A DNA stretch of 64,000 nucleotides, from positions 1 to 64,000 of the forward strand of contig MEPC01000020.1 in the NCBI GenBank assembly GCA_001769655.1, given 5' to 3'. The notes below the pieces were generated by a model. That model saw only the letters and a list, made by a program, of their open reading frames with translations, did not search any database and was not told the origin of the DNA. This DNA is from Bacteroidetes bacterium RIFCSPLOWO2_12_FULL_37_12. Lineage in GTDB: Bacteria > Bacteroidota > Bacteroidia > 2-12-FULL-37-12. A program made the translations under genes and the position numbers. Shown here piece by piece: positions 46,001 through 54,779 of this stretch. Positions within the stretch are counted from its first letter, which is position 1. Each line of letters opens with the position of its first letter.

Positions 46001-49000
46001 GTTGAAACTATTGGTGCCACTATTCATAGTAATATCTGCATCTGCATTTACATTGTTGAAATTGTTGTTTCCCTGTGACACTGCATTTTTAGAAAATATA
46101 ACATCGTGAAAAGTATTGTTTCCGGTAATATTACCGATGCCAAAATAATTCACATCGTAAAAAGTATTGATGTTGAAAATCGTTCCGTTTCCGTTGGAGT
46201 TTGAGAAATTCACATTTTTATAGGTTTGATTTCCTCCATAAAAATTTACATCTCCGGTGGAGGAGAGGGTAATGGTTGATTGATTACCGGAAAATGAAAT
46301 ACCGGATGACTCTAACCACCATGCATAATCAGTGGCATTGTAATTCGAAGTGCCTGTAATGGTTACCTGCGAAGTTCCCAAGGTTAATGCTCTTGGTTGT
46401 GTTCCTGCAGATAGAAAAGTATAACACGTAAAATTTTTACTGTTTACATTCAGGTTTCCTTTTCTGAGTTCAAAAATATTAGAAAGTGAAAATGCATCGG
46501 TAAGTGTCCATGAACCGTCCCCATCTATTACAAACATATCTTCCATACCGGTAAAGCCAATTGTTTTTCCATTAGAAGTAATAACATTCCCTGCATTCGG
46601 AGAATTAAGATATACGTTTTCACTGAGTGAAAAACCCATGTTTGCATTTAGAATCAAAGAGCCGTAAATATGAAGTTCAGCGGTTCCCTGTAACATGGGT
46701 GAATATTGAGCGCCTGTCCAGTCCATGCTTTTGCAGTAGGCATTCTTATCGTATATTACCCACTGACCGGCGCCATTAAAAGAACTTGTATCAAAAAATA
46801 CGTTATCATCAGGAGTAGGAATACAAACACCACCTGCTCCTCCGCTGGTAGCCGACCAATGCGTAGAATCGCTCCAATAGCCCGTGCCATTCACCCAATA
46901 TAAATTGCGTGAACCCGCTGAGGGGAAACTCCATCCGGTATTATTTCCTCCATTGATGGAATTTTCAGCAAGGAAAACAGCACCACCACCGGCAGTGACA
47001 TCACTCATACTTACATTTTTAATAAATAAAGTGTCTGTTGTTTTGAGAAAATTTGTCTGCATACCGGAAACAGATGATTGAATTAATGTCTGTTTACTGC
47101 AAGATCCGGTAGTGATAATGTCACCAGTAAAGGTGAATGTATTTGTGGCACCAAATTGAAATTTTTTCTGTTCGGCAAGTATTAAAGTATCCATCGTGCA
47201 GTTCCCTGAAATAGTTCCTTCATCCTTCAAATCCAGTATATTGAATGAATTATCTCCACTGATAGTTGCCTTCTTATAAAAAGTTACATTGTGGGATGAA
47301 TTATTTCCAATCAAAAGACCTTCTCCTTCAAAATTAATATCATGAAATGTATTATTATCATATAGAATCCCATAATTACTTCCACCTTTAAAATCCAAAT
47401 CATAATAATTTGCGCTACCGCCGTTAAAACTGGAGACCCATGGATAGGTTAGTTTTATCAGAGAAGTTCCCGGGGTGCAAGAGAAACCTGATCCGGTTAC
47501 ATACCATGAAATCCAAGTGCCATTGTAAGAAGTATAATTATTAATGGTAAAAACGGTTGAATCAAGAATCAAACTTCTTGGTTCCATTCCTTCGCTGATA
47601 AATCCACGCGCCTGCACCACTTTCCCGTTCGTATTCAAAGTGGCATTTTTCAGTTGAATGTAACCTGTAATGATCATATCATCGGTAAGAAGCCACTGCC
47701 CACCGCCACATTCAAAAAATATTGTCTTGTCACTAAAGGGAATAATATTGCGTCCGTTGGTAGTAATTACGTTTGTTGTATTGCTTCCGATAAAATGCAG
47801 GTTTGCATTTAAGACCCATGATAATGTGCTGTTGAGTTTTAGCGAACCGCTTAAATGCAGATCCTTATTGCCGTCCAATGAATTACTTGCGGTGCCATTA
47901 CTCCAGTCCATGTCTTTGCAAAAAGCATTTTCATCAATAGTTACTGAAGAAAAACCTCCCGGTAAGGAGTTAGCATCAAAAAACACATTATCATTTATAT
48001 CCGGAACACAATTGCAGGTTGCGCTTCCACTGGACAGGGACCAGTGCGAACCATCATACCAGTTTCCGGAACTTCCTATCCAATAAAGATTTCTTGCGCC
48101 GTTATCAATGAAATTCAAGCCGGTACTATTTTGAAGATTTAATGAATTATACGCTTTGAACTGTGCAGTGCCTGTAAATGAAATATCCAGAATACGGGCA
48201 AATTCCAGATGCAAGCTATCCCCGTTTTTAGTAATGGTGGCAGGAGTGCATGGCGCGGATGACATTAAAGTTATATAGTTGTTAGATGCACCTATAGCGT
48301 TTAAGTAACCGGAGATAGATTGAGTACTTCCGGTTGAAAAAGTATATTTTTTTCCGGGAGATAAAGTGAGTGTGTCAAATTGATTGTCACCGGAGATAGT
48401 GCCATCAGTTCCGAATGTACAGAGATTAATGTTATTACTTCCGGAGATACTACCATCGTTGGTAAAATTTACATTACCGGTTACTGAATTATTTCCATCA
48501 ATATTTCCCTTAAAGGAAAACTCAATGGATGATGCAGTATTATTTCCATGCACATAACCAATACCGGAACTATTGGAAAAAGTCAGTGCTTTGTATAATT
48601 GGTCGCTCCCGTAAAAGTGAATGTCGCCGTTGTAATTAAATGTAATGTTAGAAGAATCGCCATCAAATGTAAAATTGGAACCGGATAATTTCCAGCTACT
48701 TGTTTCAACGCCATCATTGTAATTACTTAACAGCGTGATGGCTGAGCTTCCCAGAGAAATATTCCTGTCATTAATACCTGAACTAATGAATGAACCGAAA
48801 GTTGCGTTTTGATTATTTGTATTCAATGTTCCGGTTTTCACCTCTACATTAGCGCTTGTGTAAAAATCATCCATGAATTTCCATGACACATTTTTTCCAT
48901 CAAAAGAAATTTTCTTATTGGACATTAATTGTATTTTATACCCGTTACTTGTGAGCATATTGGTTGAGTCGTTTTCTCCACTGAAATTAATATTTCCGCT

Positions 49001-51790
49001 ATAGGGTGCGAGGTCATAATTTAAAGTAAGAGAACCGGAAATATTTAAATCACCGGAACCGGAAAGAGAAGAAGAAAAACCGGAGCCCGTCCAGTCCATG
49101 TTATTGCAAAATACAGGAGAATTGATAGTAACAAAATAGTTTGCAGTAAAGGAGTTTGCATCAAAAAATACATTATCGTATTTGGTTGGAATGCAATTTC
49201 CTCCTGCACTACCGCTGGAAGTAGCCCAGTGCGTAGAATCATGCCAGCTTCCTGCATCGCCAACCCAGTAAAGATTTCTGGATGCATTGTTAGAAATATT
49301 CCAACCGGAATTGTTACCAAGGTCGGACATGTTGTTTACTGTAAACATTGCACCACCGGAAGCATTCATATCTTTCATAATAATATTATTCAGTGTAGCA
49401 TTGTCGGATGTTTTTATGAAATTTGCCTGTACCCCATTGGTACCGGATAAAAGAGTAATGTTTTGATTACAAGTACCATCGGCTGATAATAAATTATTTA
49501 TAATTTGTGTTGAACCGGCTCCGAAGGTATATGTTTTTCCTTTTGACAAGAGCAGTGTATCAAACCGGTTGTTGGTAGAAATAGTTGCAGACCCGTTCAA
49601 AACAAATTTCTCAATGGTATTGCTTCCGCTGTTTATATTTGTAGTGCCATTAACAGTTACGGTTTTAAAAACATTATCAGCATACAGGTAAGCGTCTTGC
49701 TGAAAGGATATATTTTTTGCAAAGTTGCGACCGTAAATAGTTGTGCTACCGGAGAAGATAGCATTGTTAAAAATATTATTGCCATTCAAAATAGCATTTC
49801 CGGCTACTGAAATATTGTTGTAAGTATTATTTCCATAGAGCATTGCAGGGGAAGTGGCACCGGTATAGGAAACATTATAATAAGCGAGATTACCCCCTGA
49901 AAAATCTAAAGGATTAGCTGAATTAGCAGTGAATACAATGCTTGAAGTGCCGGCTGTCAATGAAAAGTTCGTTGAATTAACTTCCCATTCATAAGTGAAG
50001 GGTTGACTGCCGGTGACACTTACTATGGAAGAACCAAGATTTAAACTTCTTTTATTTGTTGTTGTACTTCCAAAATAAGCACAAGTAATGGAATAATTAT
50101 TGGTAATCAGATTTCCATTATCAAATTTCAAAGTACCGCAACTGAAATCGTCTGCAAGATTCCAGGTACCCGTTCCGTTAAAATTTGTAATAGCAAGTGT
50201 TTTTCCTGCAAGAGAAATAGTATTGGTTTGATTGCCTGAAAAATACCACCAACCGAAGTGTGAAAAGTTCATGGATGATGAAAATGCAAGGGAGCCGTAT
50301 GTGTGCAAATCAGAAAATCCGCTCAAGTCGGGAGTATTGGTAACTCCGGTCCAGGTCATGTTGCGGAAATAAGCAGCTGTATTTATAGTGACTGCCTGTG
50401 AAGCAGATGAAAAAGAATTGGCATCAAAAATAACATTATCGGTGGGACCAGGGATGCAAGCGCCTCCTGCTCCACCACTGGTTAATGACCAATGAGAAAC
50501 ATCACTCCAGTTTCCGCTATTTCCAACCCAATATAAATCCTGTACCGGAGGATTATTAATTATAAAACCTGTAGTGTTCCCAACGTCAATAGAATTATTT
50601 GCAGTTAGTGTGGCACCGCCGGTTAAATTCAAATCTTGAAACCAAACATAATTAATATCGGAAGTGGCACCGGTACTGTTGATAGTTGCCACTATCCCAT
50701 CTGAGAATGAACTTAATTTAACCGGTGCAATACAGGTTCCCTGCGCCTTTATGTGATTATTCAATACATTCAAAACCCCTGAATTAAAATAATACTGATA
50801 ACCGGAATAGAGGACCAAAGAATCCATATCAGTGCCACTATTAAAATAAGCGTTGTTATTCAGGTTTCCTTTTTCAAAAGTTAAATTACCATAAGAAGTA
50901 AGTATTCCATCGGTTGTGATATTCCGGAAAGTGTTATTATCATAAATCTGAACATCCCCTGATGATACGCTTAAATCATTAAATGTATTATTGTTATTAA
51001 TTCTTAGTGTGCCATTAGTTACACCAATGTCATTATACGTAAACCCACCGCCATCAAATGTGAAAGTAGTATTTGCGGTAATCAGTGAGGTGCCTGCATT
51101 GATAGTCATGTTTACCGGATTCATCCACCAGCGAGGGGAAGCGTTTCCTGTTTTCAGTGTGAAGATGGATGAACCCAGATTTAAAGTACGATTATCACCT
51201 GTAGTGGAATAAAAAATATTTGAAGTGACATTTATTCCATTGGTGTTTAATGTCCCTTTGTTCAGATACATGTATCCGTTACAGTTCACATCCGATAATA
51301 AGGTCCATTCCCCGTTGCCATTAAAAGTAAAATATTGCCCTAAATAAGTATGCCCGGCAAAGTCCACTGTATTACCCATAGAGTCAGATTTAAAATCAAT
51401 GGAGCCAGTCCATGTTACAGTCATGTTGGAGTCAAATTTCAGAGAGCCGTAAACATAGATATTCCATCCGCCTGCAAGTGTAGGATTATTTAAAACACCC
51501 GTCCAATCCATATTTTTGCAATAGGCATTGGCATTATTTATATATACAAATTGGTTTGTGGTCGTGAAAGAATTGGCATCAAAAAAAACATTATCGTCTT
51601 GGGTTGGGGCGCAGTCGCAGGAAGTATCGCCGCTGGAATAGGACCAGTTTCCAACGAGATGAAAATCACTGGTGCCACCAATCCAATACAAATCAGCGGC
51701 TTGGTTTGCATTAAAGAATGCAAGGACAAAACTAAAAGCGATAGTGAGCGTGGTTTTTTTGAACCAGGCGCAGGAGAGTGGATTTCTCAT
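40079..51790 (-). CDS. giant T9SS-secreted adhesin with six ~400-residue modules and SprB repeats
   Basis: The 3903-residue protein has a signal peptide (about 1-31, ending ANQA). Residues about 33-2430 are six tandem modules of about 400 residues, each starting LYWVGxxGxWxDxxHW and CIPxPxDNVFFDANSF, then strands rich in Asn and Gly (GNNTFHDV, LLLSKGKTY) that suggest a beta-solenoid. Module starts are near residues 33, 415, 835, 1232, 1625 and 2042. About 16 SprB-type repeats follow (2440-3720), interrupted by a fibronectin-III-like unit (LQWTWNNVSGAGGYQVSLD). A PKD domain (YLWNFGDGD) and a type A sorting domain end the protein. A surface adhesion role is inferred. The module family is not one I can name with confidence. 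Confidence 0.88.
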   Translation of the reverse strand: MRNPLSCAWFKKTTLTIAFSFVLAFFNANQAADLYWIGGTSDFHLVGNWSYSSGDTSCDCAPTQDDNVFFDANSFTTTNQFVYINNANAYCKNMDWTGVLNNPTLAGGWNIYVYGSLKFDSNMTVTWTGSIDFKSDSMGNTVDFAGHTYLGQYFTFNGNGEWTLLSDVNCNGYMYLNKGTLNTNGINVTSNIFYSTTGDNRTLNLGSSIFTLKTGNASPRWWMNPVNMTINAGTSLITANTTFTFDGGGFTYNDIGVTNGTLRINNNNTFNDLSVSSGDVQIYDNNTFRNITTDGILTSYGNLTFEKGNLNNNAYFNSGTDMDSLVLYSGYQYYFNSGVLNVLNNHIKAQGTCIAPVKLSSFSDGIVATINSTGATSDINYVWFQDLNLTGGATLTANNSIDVGNTTGFIINNPPVQDLYWVGNSGNWSDVSHWSLTSGGAGGACIPGPTDNVIFDANSFSSASQAVTINTAAYFRNMTWTGVTNTPDLSGFSDLHTYGSLAFSSSMNFSHFGWWYFSGNQTNTISLAGKTLAITNFNGTGTWNLADDFSCGTLKFDNGNLITNNYSITCAYFGSTTTNKRSLNLGSSIVSVTGSQPFTYEWEVNSTNFSLTAGTSSIVFTANSANPLDFSGGNLAYYNVSYTGATSPAMLYGNNTYNNISVAGNAILNGNNIFNNAIFSGSTTIYGRNFAKNISFQQDAYLYADNVFKTVTVNGTTNINSGSNTIEKFVLNGSATISTNNRFDTLLLSKGKTYTFGAGSTQIINNLLSADGTCNQNITLLSGTNGVQANFIKTSDNATLNNIIMKDMNASGGAMFTVNNMSDLGNNSGWNISNNASRNLYWVGDAGSWHDSTHWATSSGSAGGNCIPTKYDNVFFDANSFTANYFVTINSPVFCNNMDWTGSGFSSSLSGSGDLNISGSLTLNYDLAPYSGNINFSGENDSTNMLTSNGYKIQLMSNKKISFDGKNVSWKFMDDFYTSANVEVKTGTLNTNNQNATFGSFISSGINDRNISLGSSAITLLSNYNDGVETSSWKLSGSNFTFDGDSSNITFNYNGDIHFYGSDQLYKALTFSNSSGIGYVHGNNTASSIEFSFKGNIDGNNSVTGNVNFTNDGSISGSNNINLCTFGTDGTISGDNQFDTLTLSPGKKYTFSTGSTQSISGYLNAIGASNNYITLMSSAPCTPATITKNGDSLHLEFARILDISFTGTAQFKAYNSLNLQNSTGLNFIDNGARNLYWIGSSGNWYDGSHWSLSSGSATCNCVPDINDNVFFDANSLPGGFSSVTIDENAFCKDMDWSNGTASNSLDGNKDLHLSGSLKLNSTLSWVLNANLHFIGSNTTNVITTNGRNIIPFSDKTIFFECGGGQWLLTDDMIITGYIQLKNATLNTNGKVVQARGFISEGMEPRSLILDSTVFTINNYTSYNGTWISWYVTGSGFSCTPGTSLIKLTYPWVSSFNGGSANYYDLDFKGGSNYGILYDNNTFHDINFEGEGLLIGNNSSHNVTFYKKATISGDNSFNILDLKDEGTISGNCTMDTLILAEQKKFQFGATNTFTFTGDIITTGSCSKQTLIQSSVSGMQTNFLKTTDTLFIKNVSMSDVTAGGGAVFLAENSINGGNNTGWSFPSAGSRNLYWVNGTGYWSDSTHWSATSGGAGGVCIPTPDDNVFFDTSSFNGAGQWVIYDKNAYCKSMDWTGAQYSPMLQGTAELHIYGSLILNANMGFSLSENVYLNSPNAGNVITSNGKTIGFTGMEDMFVIDGDGSWTLTDAFSLSNIFELRKGNLNVNSKNFTCYTFLSAGTQPRALTLGTSQVTITGTSNYNATDYAWWLESSGISFSGNQSTITLSSTGDVNFYGGNQTYKNVNFSNSNGNGTIFNINTFYDVNYFGIGNITGNNTFHDVIFSKNAVSQGNNNFNNVNADADITMNSGTNSFNIFDIKGNGTFNSVNTMDSLLLSKGKTYKLGYNKIQTVTSYLGANGDCKQYVTLTTDSSGMQATLSKPGGTLSVSYCNIKGIIASGSANFNADYSVDFGNNLNWDFGVSNPGRNLYWVGNTGFWSDTMHWATTSGGAGGECHPGPKDNVFFDDNSFIPGVNSVIIDEDGGCHNMTWSGSDYLTSILGNNNMNISGNLLFNDYVKNNLESNFIFSASDTGNTITSSGQYFRETVLFDGMGGSWKLTDPFSTLANIQLISGILNTNNNDLKTTAFISNSVSARGLVLGTSQVFITGASDYSGGSCLSSPWNINPAGFSFQPGSSTLHFTYNIDHCFNGQGLNYYNIDFENGKYTTYLNGNSNYHNVNFFGMSDISGTNNFNNVSAYEWIRISGIPTFHILKLLRDGLFVSSTLSDTLLLNPGMDYYFNPGSTQTINNFLSATGNPGSMISLQSSVSGNISTLSKPSGLVCLDYIELKDMSGTGGAGFYAGTNSNDLGNNTNWNFSPCSFTAFFDKKDIDCFGNNNGVVKILADGGVFPYTYSWSTGSFLDTLSNLTKGTYYVTVTDFNATTLVDSVMIAEPEILAVSLAPVSPYCFGASDGSASATVTGGTLAYSYSWNTLPVQTTSLLNNLIAGTYQVTVTDLNSCTISSEVNLTEPAQLVTGIFSTPPTCYQMSDGSITSNPSGGTTPYSYSWNTTPGQSTVTATNLGSGTYIVTVTDSKGCTVTMDASLTEPSAIYLSSSSTNSNCGQADGSLSVTVDSGGVAPYTYIWSDGVTTANNAGVSAGTYTVTITDTNGCTATASSSVSNNGGPSLAIVDSTNPDCSGGSNGSIEVSATGGTSPYTYLWSTGGNTNLVTGLSAGSYFVTLTDNNGCQTIEEYIINDGYSINISFTSQDPLCNGASTGSLVASPTNGTSPYSFAWSDGQTNATASGLGAGTFTVTVTDSKSCTNSMEGTLTNPAVVTVSATGTNPDCNGGANGSATASGSGGTSPYTYAWGSAPVQTTQIATGLPAGTYNVTGTDNNGCSATTSVSLSNPAGMTLTPSTVSSTCGNADGSASVVVTGGVSPYTYMWSDGNATQTTTATLFASTYTVTVTDNNNCTASANANVSDAGGPTATITSTEPSCNGSSNGSATVSPSGGLSPYTYLWTGGQTASIATGLSAGTYNVTVTDANLCNFNTSVTLSDPTALSASTSGTNPNCNSSSNGSATATPSGGASPYIFQWSNVQVTASAVNLGAGTYFVTVTDVMSCTASSSITLTAPSAVIVTATGTDPVCNGGSTGSATASVSGGTPGYTFLWSGSQTTSTISSLSAGTYTVTATDTKGCTASASVTISDPIAVVIPTIACGVSTISNLQWTWNNVSGAGGYQVSLDGMSWYTPSSGNMGLTHDTAGLGVSVSVTLFVRALVASCSPTGSTNITCTTTACPAITLSMTKTDPTCGNADGSATVSISGGTSPYSRVWNTTETTLSITGLVSGTYSVTVTDANTCSATNNIALNDQGAPTVTLTGTNPDCNSGANGSATVTAAGGTTPYTYLWSNASTATIAVGLSAGTYTCTVSDALGCNANASVILSEPALMVLSTSVTDATCGNSDGTATVSIVSGGTPGFTFIWNDGQTTATATGLTSGNYNVTVTDSNGCTSSAIATVLNIGAPTASTSTTDVSCNGGADGSANVTASGGTSPYTYLWSTGATTAVVSNLTAGIFNVTVTDAVGCDAPASVVITEPALLQSNVTVSNASCDNSQDGNIALSTSGGTTPYSFNWSNSATTEINSNLGVGNYSVTITDSNGCTLETNNISVAFSEVPPVAIFGYTSDELTVTFIDSSSGAINYLWNFGDGDTSIDSAPVHTYSAEGDYSVSMNVTNACGTDVETKIITVKTTKVENLNKAGNDGFVLYPVPASDKLIIQSENPETIEEITLFNIHGKKEKTVRVNTLVNNNSRKNMEVSLTEIPAGSYIVRIKSIGGREWKKLITIIR

Positions 51791-51829
51791 GGAATTTAGG
51801 GTTAAGGGTTTGAAAAAGGAAGGGCAAGG

Positions 51830-51854
51830 TATGAAATAAAATTGAAAAAAACAA
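51830..51854 (-). promoter_or_regulatory. possible promoter for the giant adhesin
   Basis: Minus strand: TTG (51854-51852), 20-base spacer, then TACCTTGC starting at 51831, a 6-of-8 match to TAnnTTTG. It lies between the strong hairpin at 51858-51908 and the start codon at 51790. Confidence 0.3.
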
Positions 51855-51857
51855 GGG

Positions 51858-51908
51858 GGGTTCTGTATGTAGAGACGACCAAATTGGGCGTCTCTACATA
51901 CAGAACCC
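51858..51908. terminator. perfect 20-bp inverted repeat, GTAGAGACG type
   Basis: Arms of 20 bases (51858-51877 and 51889-51908) containing GTAGAGACG and CGTCTCTAC pair without mismatch around an 11-base loop. The right arm touches the stop codon of the small lipoprotein gene, so it may end the LysM-lipoprotein transcript before the adhesin promoter. This word is known to recur in small dispersed hairpin elements in several phyla. Confidence 0.75.
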
Positions 51909-52096
51909 TATACCCTCTTTCCCCTAAACACCCGCTTCAATACTTCATTACCCACATATGGGTTGGTTCTTATATCTGACTCTTTAAATATACTTATCCC
52001 AAGCATTTCAGGTTCACAACATCCTGAAAAGAAAATTGTCAGAGAATAAATAAAGAAGGAAAATATGTGTTTGGGATAGAAATTCAAAATGCTCAT
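51908..52096 (-). CDS. small predicted lipoprotein, translationally coupled
   Basis: A 62-residue protein: a basic N-terminus (MSILNFYPKH), a hydrophobic stretch and a lipobox FFSGC at about residue 26, then a short tail. Its ATG overlaps the TGA of the LysM protein gene in an ATGA, which supports it being real and co-translated. Function unknown. Confidence 0.55.
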   Translation of the reverse strand: MSILNFYPKHIFSFFIYSLTIFFSGCCEPEMLGISIFKESDIRTNPYVGNEVLKRVFRGKRV

Positions 52097-54597
52097 TTTT
52101 TTATCTTCAACTTCTCCCCCGCATTTACATCCAGCGTACTTCTCCCGTTCCAGGTAAGTATTTCAGATACCTTGTATCCATATTTCATGGCAATTGCTAC
52201 CAGTGTTTCGCCGGATGACACTGTGTGAAGCTGAAAATTATCTTCGGCAGAAGCGTTGTCCTTTATTGCAAGTTTTTGTCCTGTTTTAATATCATACGTA
52301 TCAAAACCATTCATCTGCATTAAATCATTTACCGACATTTTATATTTGTTGGCTATTCCGAAAATAGTTTCTTTATCGCTTACTATGTGAAAACTTTTAT
52401 TTCCTTCACGTACAGGTTTGACTTCGGGTATAGAAGATGTGAGCACCTCTGGCTTAGAATCCGATACTTCTGGTTTGTTTTTTTCCTCCTGATTCTTACT
52501 TGTAGTTACGGTTGCTTGTGCGGGTTCATTTTTTGAAGAAACTGCAACCGTTTTTTCCGTTTGTTTCTCTTTTGAAGTAGAGGGTTTCGATGAAGGTTGA
52601 GCCGGAAGGTTCTTCCTGGTTTGTTCTTCTTTGGCAACCGGTTCAGAAGAAGTTCGCGACCCGTTAGTTATTGTTTTTGCTTCTGAAATTTCATTAGCTA
52701 CTACAAACGCCTTATCATCTTTATAAATTTTAATCACTTGCCCAACCGAAACAGAATTTGAACTCAGATTATTCCATTCTTTTATCTTTTGAATGGAAAC
52801 ATTATACTGCAACGATACTCTGAATAAATTTTGGTTTGGCAGTACCGTATGATACAATACTCCTGGCTCTCCACCTGAAAGTTTTGTATTACTGTTTTTG
52901 GTTTCTTCCGAAGTGGTTACAGGCGCAGAAACAACAGAAGTATTTTGTTCTTTTGACAAATTAACAGGTGGCGCTGGTTCTTTGTCTTTTGGCTCCGGAT
53001 TGGGTAATGCTTTTTCTTTTTGGGGCTCAGGCGCAAATGCATTGACAGGTGCTGAAACCGGAGCCGATAAAGATTCTCTAATGCCGGAATTTGAATTACG
53101 CGACATTCCGGAATCTTCGGAAGAAGAAGAGGATGTCTCAGTATTTTTATTTGATAAAAGAACCTCAACCGGCTCAGGTTTCAGGTTATTAGGAACAGGG
53201 TTATTCTCACTTTTTTCCGGCTTAGTGTCTTCATCATAAGCTTCCCATCCGTCAGGTTCTCCCATTTTTTCAGAATTAGCCAAGGCAGTTTCGCTGAACT
53301 CCGGTTCTTGTATATCCAGTACAATTTCCACTCCGGTTTCCTTCGGTCGTTTTTGTTGAAGCCAGAGCTTTTGACCGATCTTCGGTTCCTCCGCGGGTTT
53401 TAATTCATCCCCGGGATACAACCAGTTAAAATCTCTAATCAAAGAAGAAAACATCCCGTAATGCTGACTGATGCTCCATATTGTCTCACCATATTTTACT
53501 ATGTGAAATGGAGGAGTTTCTTTAGAGGGTTTTTTATTTTTCTTCTCAACATAACAAACCTGCCCGTGAGCTAATTGGTTAAAAGGACCAATTTCATTAT
53601 ATTCTTTTATAAGTTCTACAGTGATGCCTGTTGCTTGTGCCAATCGTTCATACGTGTCACCAAATTTTGCCTGCACAGCGCGCAAACCGTTTTTCATTAA
53701 GAATATCGGAGGAGGCATGTTGCTGTATAATTCTCTGGGGAGACCTTGTTTGACACCCATTTCTGCATGCAAAGGGATAAATACTGTATATTTCTTATTA
53801 TCAGGAGGTAACTTAATGCCAAAGAACCATGGGTTAAAATCTTTTACATCGGCAGTACCTATTTGATTGGCGTCTGCTATTTCAGAAAGGGTTTGTTCCG
53901 GCGCTCCCTCATATTCAAAAAATAATAAGCTTGGATTAGGATTTTTTTCTAAATAGTTTTCAAAAGCAAGTTTATAGGAAATTGCCTTTATGATAAACCA
54001 GTGTGTTTTGGAATCAAGTGACATTTTTCTTGCGCTGTAAAACTTGTAATCGGCTAACGTGATGGCGGTTTCCTGTCCTACATGATAGGCGAGCATGCTG
54101 TATATCCAGTTATTAAATATAGAATTGCTTTTAAGTAAAATTCCGCATACTGCCTTGGTTGACTGCCCCAGATGCATTCGTTCATCCATCTGATCATTGA
54201 TGATGAGAGATGCTTCTTTGGCAATCAAAGATTTTAATTTCCAAATACCAGCTTCATCCTCCGATGGCTTGGATGGCTCGTTGACAAGACCGCTTTCAAG
54301 AATGGCTATGTAACACAAGTCCTTGTGAATGCCCGTTTGAGCAAATATTTTATTGATGACAGGAAAATACAAGTCAGTTTTTTCAATAATTTCCTCAAAA
54401 AACTTCTGATTGGCATAAATGGCATTTACATTGGATGCGATTTCCTGTTTCAACTGAGTGGAGGGCACCAATTGAATTCCTGCGAAATCAATGTTTTCAG
54501 GAACAATATATTGCTGTCCATAAGTTTGTGTGCCACTAAGAAAAGTGAAAAAAATTCCTAAGGTAAGTGTGGATATATAGGATAGCTTGTTAATCAT
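52093..54597 (-). CDS. lytic transglycosylase-like LysM protein (shorter paralogue)
   Basis: The 834-residue protein has a signal peptide (about 1-27). A SLT/MltD-like lytic transglycosylase domain follows (about 60-200), with the likely catalytic Glu in CYIAILESGL; the usual Gly-rich part is changed to PSEDEAGIWKLK. Four LysM modules are visible, at about 365-400, 575-620, 720-765 and 785-830, the last three separated by Ser/Thr/Pro/Glu-rich linkers. LysM binds peptidoglycan; the enzyme would cleave the glycan strand. It is a paralogue of the gene at 54780, which lies upstream in the same direction. Confidence 0.8.
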   Translation of the reverse strand: MINKLSYISTLTLGIFFTFLSGTQTYGQQYIVPENIDFAGIQLVPSTQLKQEIASNVNAIYANQKFFEEIIEKTDLYFPVINKIFAQTGIHKDLCYIAILESGLVNEPSKPSEDEAGIWKLKSLIAKEASLIINDQMDERMHLGQSTKAVCGILLKSNSIFNNWIYSMLAYHVGQETAITLADYKFYSARKMSLDSKTHWFIIKAISYKLAFENYLEKNPNPSLLFFEYEGAPEQTLSEIADANQIGTADVKDFNPWFFGIKLPPDNKKYTVFIPLHAEMGVKQGLPRELYSNMPPPIFLMKNGLRAVQAKFGDTYERLAQATGITVELIKEYNEIGPFNQLAHGQVCYVEKKNKKPSKETPPFHIVKYGETIWSISQHYGMFSSLIRDFNWLYPGDELKPAEEPKIGQKLWLQQKRPKETGVEIVLDIQEPEFSETALANSEKMGEPDGWEAYDEDTKPEKSENNPVPNNLKPEPVEVLLSNKNTETSSSSSEDSGMSRNSNSGIRESLSAPVSAPVNAFAPEPQKEKALPNPEPKDKEPAPPVNLSKEQNTSVVSAPVTTSEETKNSNTKLSGGEPGVLYHTVLPNQNLFRVSLQYNVSIQKIKEWNNLSSNSVSVGQVIKIYKDDKAFVVANEISEAKTITNGSRTSSEPVAKEEQTRKNLPAQPSSKPSTSKEKQTEKTVAVSSKNEPAQATVTTSKNQEEKNKPEVSDSKPEVLTSSIPEVKPVREGNKSFHIVSDKETIFGIANKYKMSVNDLMQMNGFDTYDIKTGQKLAIKDNASAEDNFQLHTVSSGETLVAIAMKYGYKVSEILTWNGRSTLDVNAGEKLKIKK

Positions 54598-54669
54598 AAA
54601 TTTCAGAAATGAGGGATGGTTTCTCCCAATTTTGTGTTTTGAAGCTTGCCGGTTATTGCCCTAACCCGC

Positions 54670-54700
54670 CCAATATACGATATATTTATTTAAAATCCAA
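54670..54700 (-). promoter_or_regulatory. promoter for the shorter LysM gene
   Basis: Minus strand: TTG (54700-54698), 20-base spacer, TATATTGG (54677-54670), a 7-of-8 match to TAnnTTTG. It lies about 73 bases before the ATG at 54597. Confidence 0.4.
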
Positions 54701-54718
54701 ATTTATTTTTCACAGGTA

Positions 54719-54761
54719 GGTTTAAGTACCTGCCGCACAATCTGAGCGACATACTTAAACC
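54719..54761 (-). terminator. hairpin behind the longer LysM gene
   Basis: GGTTTAAGTA (54719-54728) pairs exactly with TACTTAAACC (54752-54761). The word CCGCACAATC occurs twice, inside the loop and beyond the stem. It lies 18 bases after the stop of the longer LysM gene. Confidence 0.5.
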
Positions 54762-54779
54762 AGGTACCGCACAATCCGT

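Noticed and set aside
52898-53239. Long antisense frames over the LysM, SecDF, TPR and adhesin genes (also 17735-18082, 27655-28026, 55390-55917)
   Set aside because: They mirror codon bias of well-supported genes on the other strand and show no family features, signal peptides or start sites of their own.
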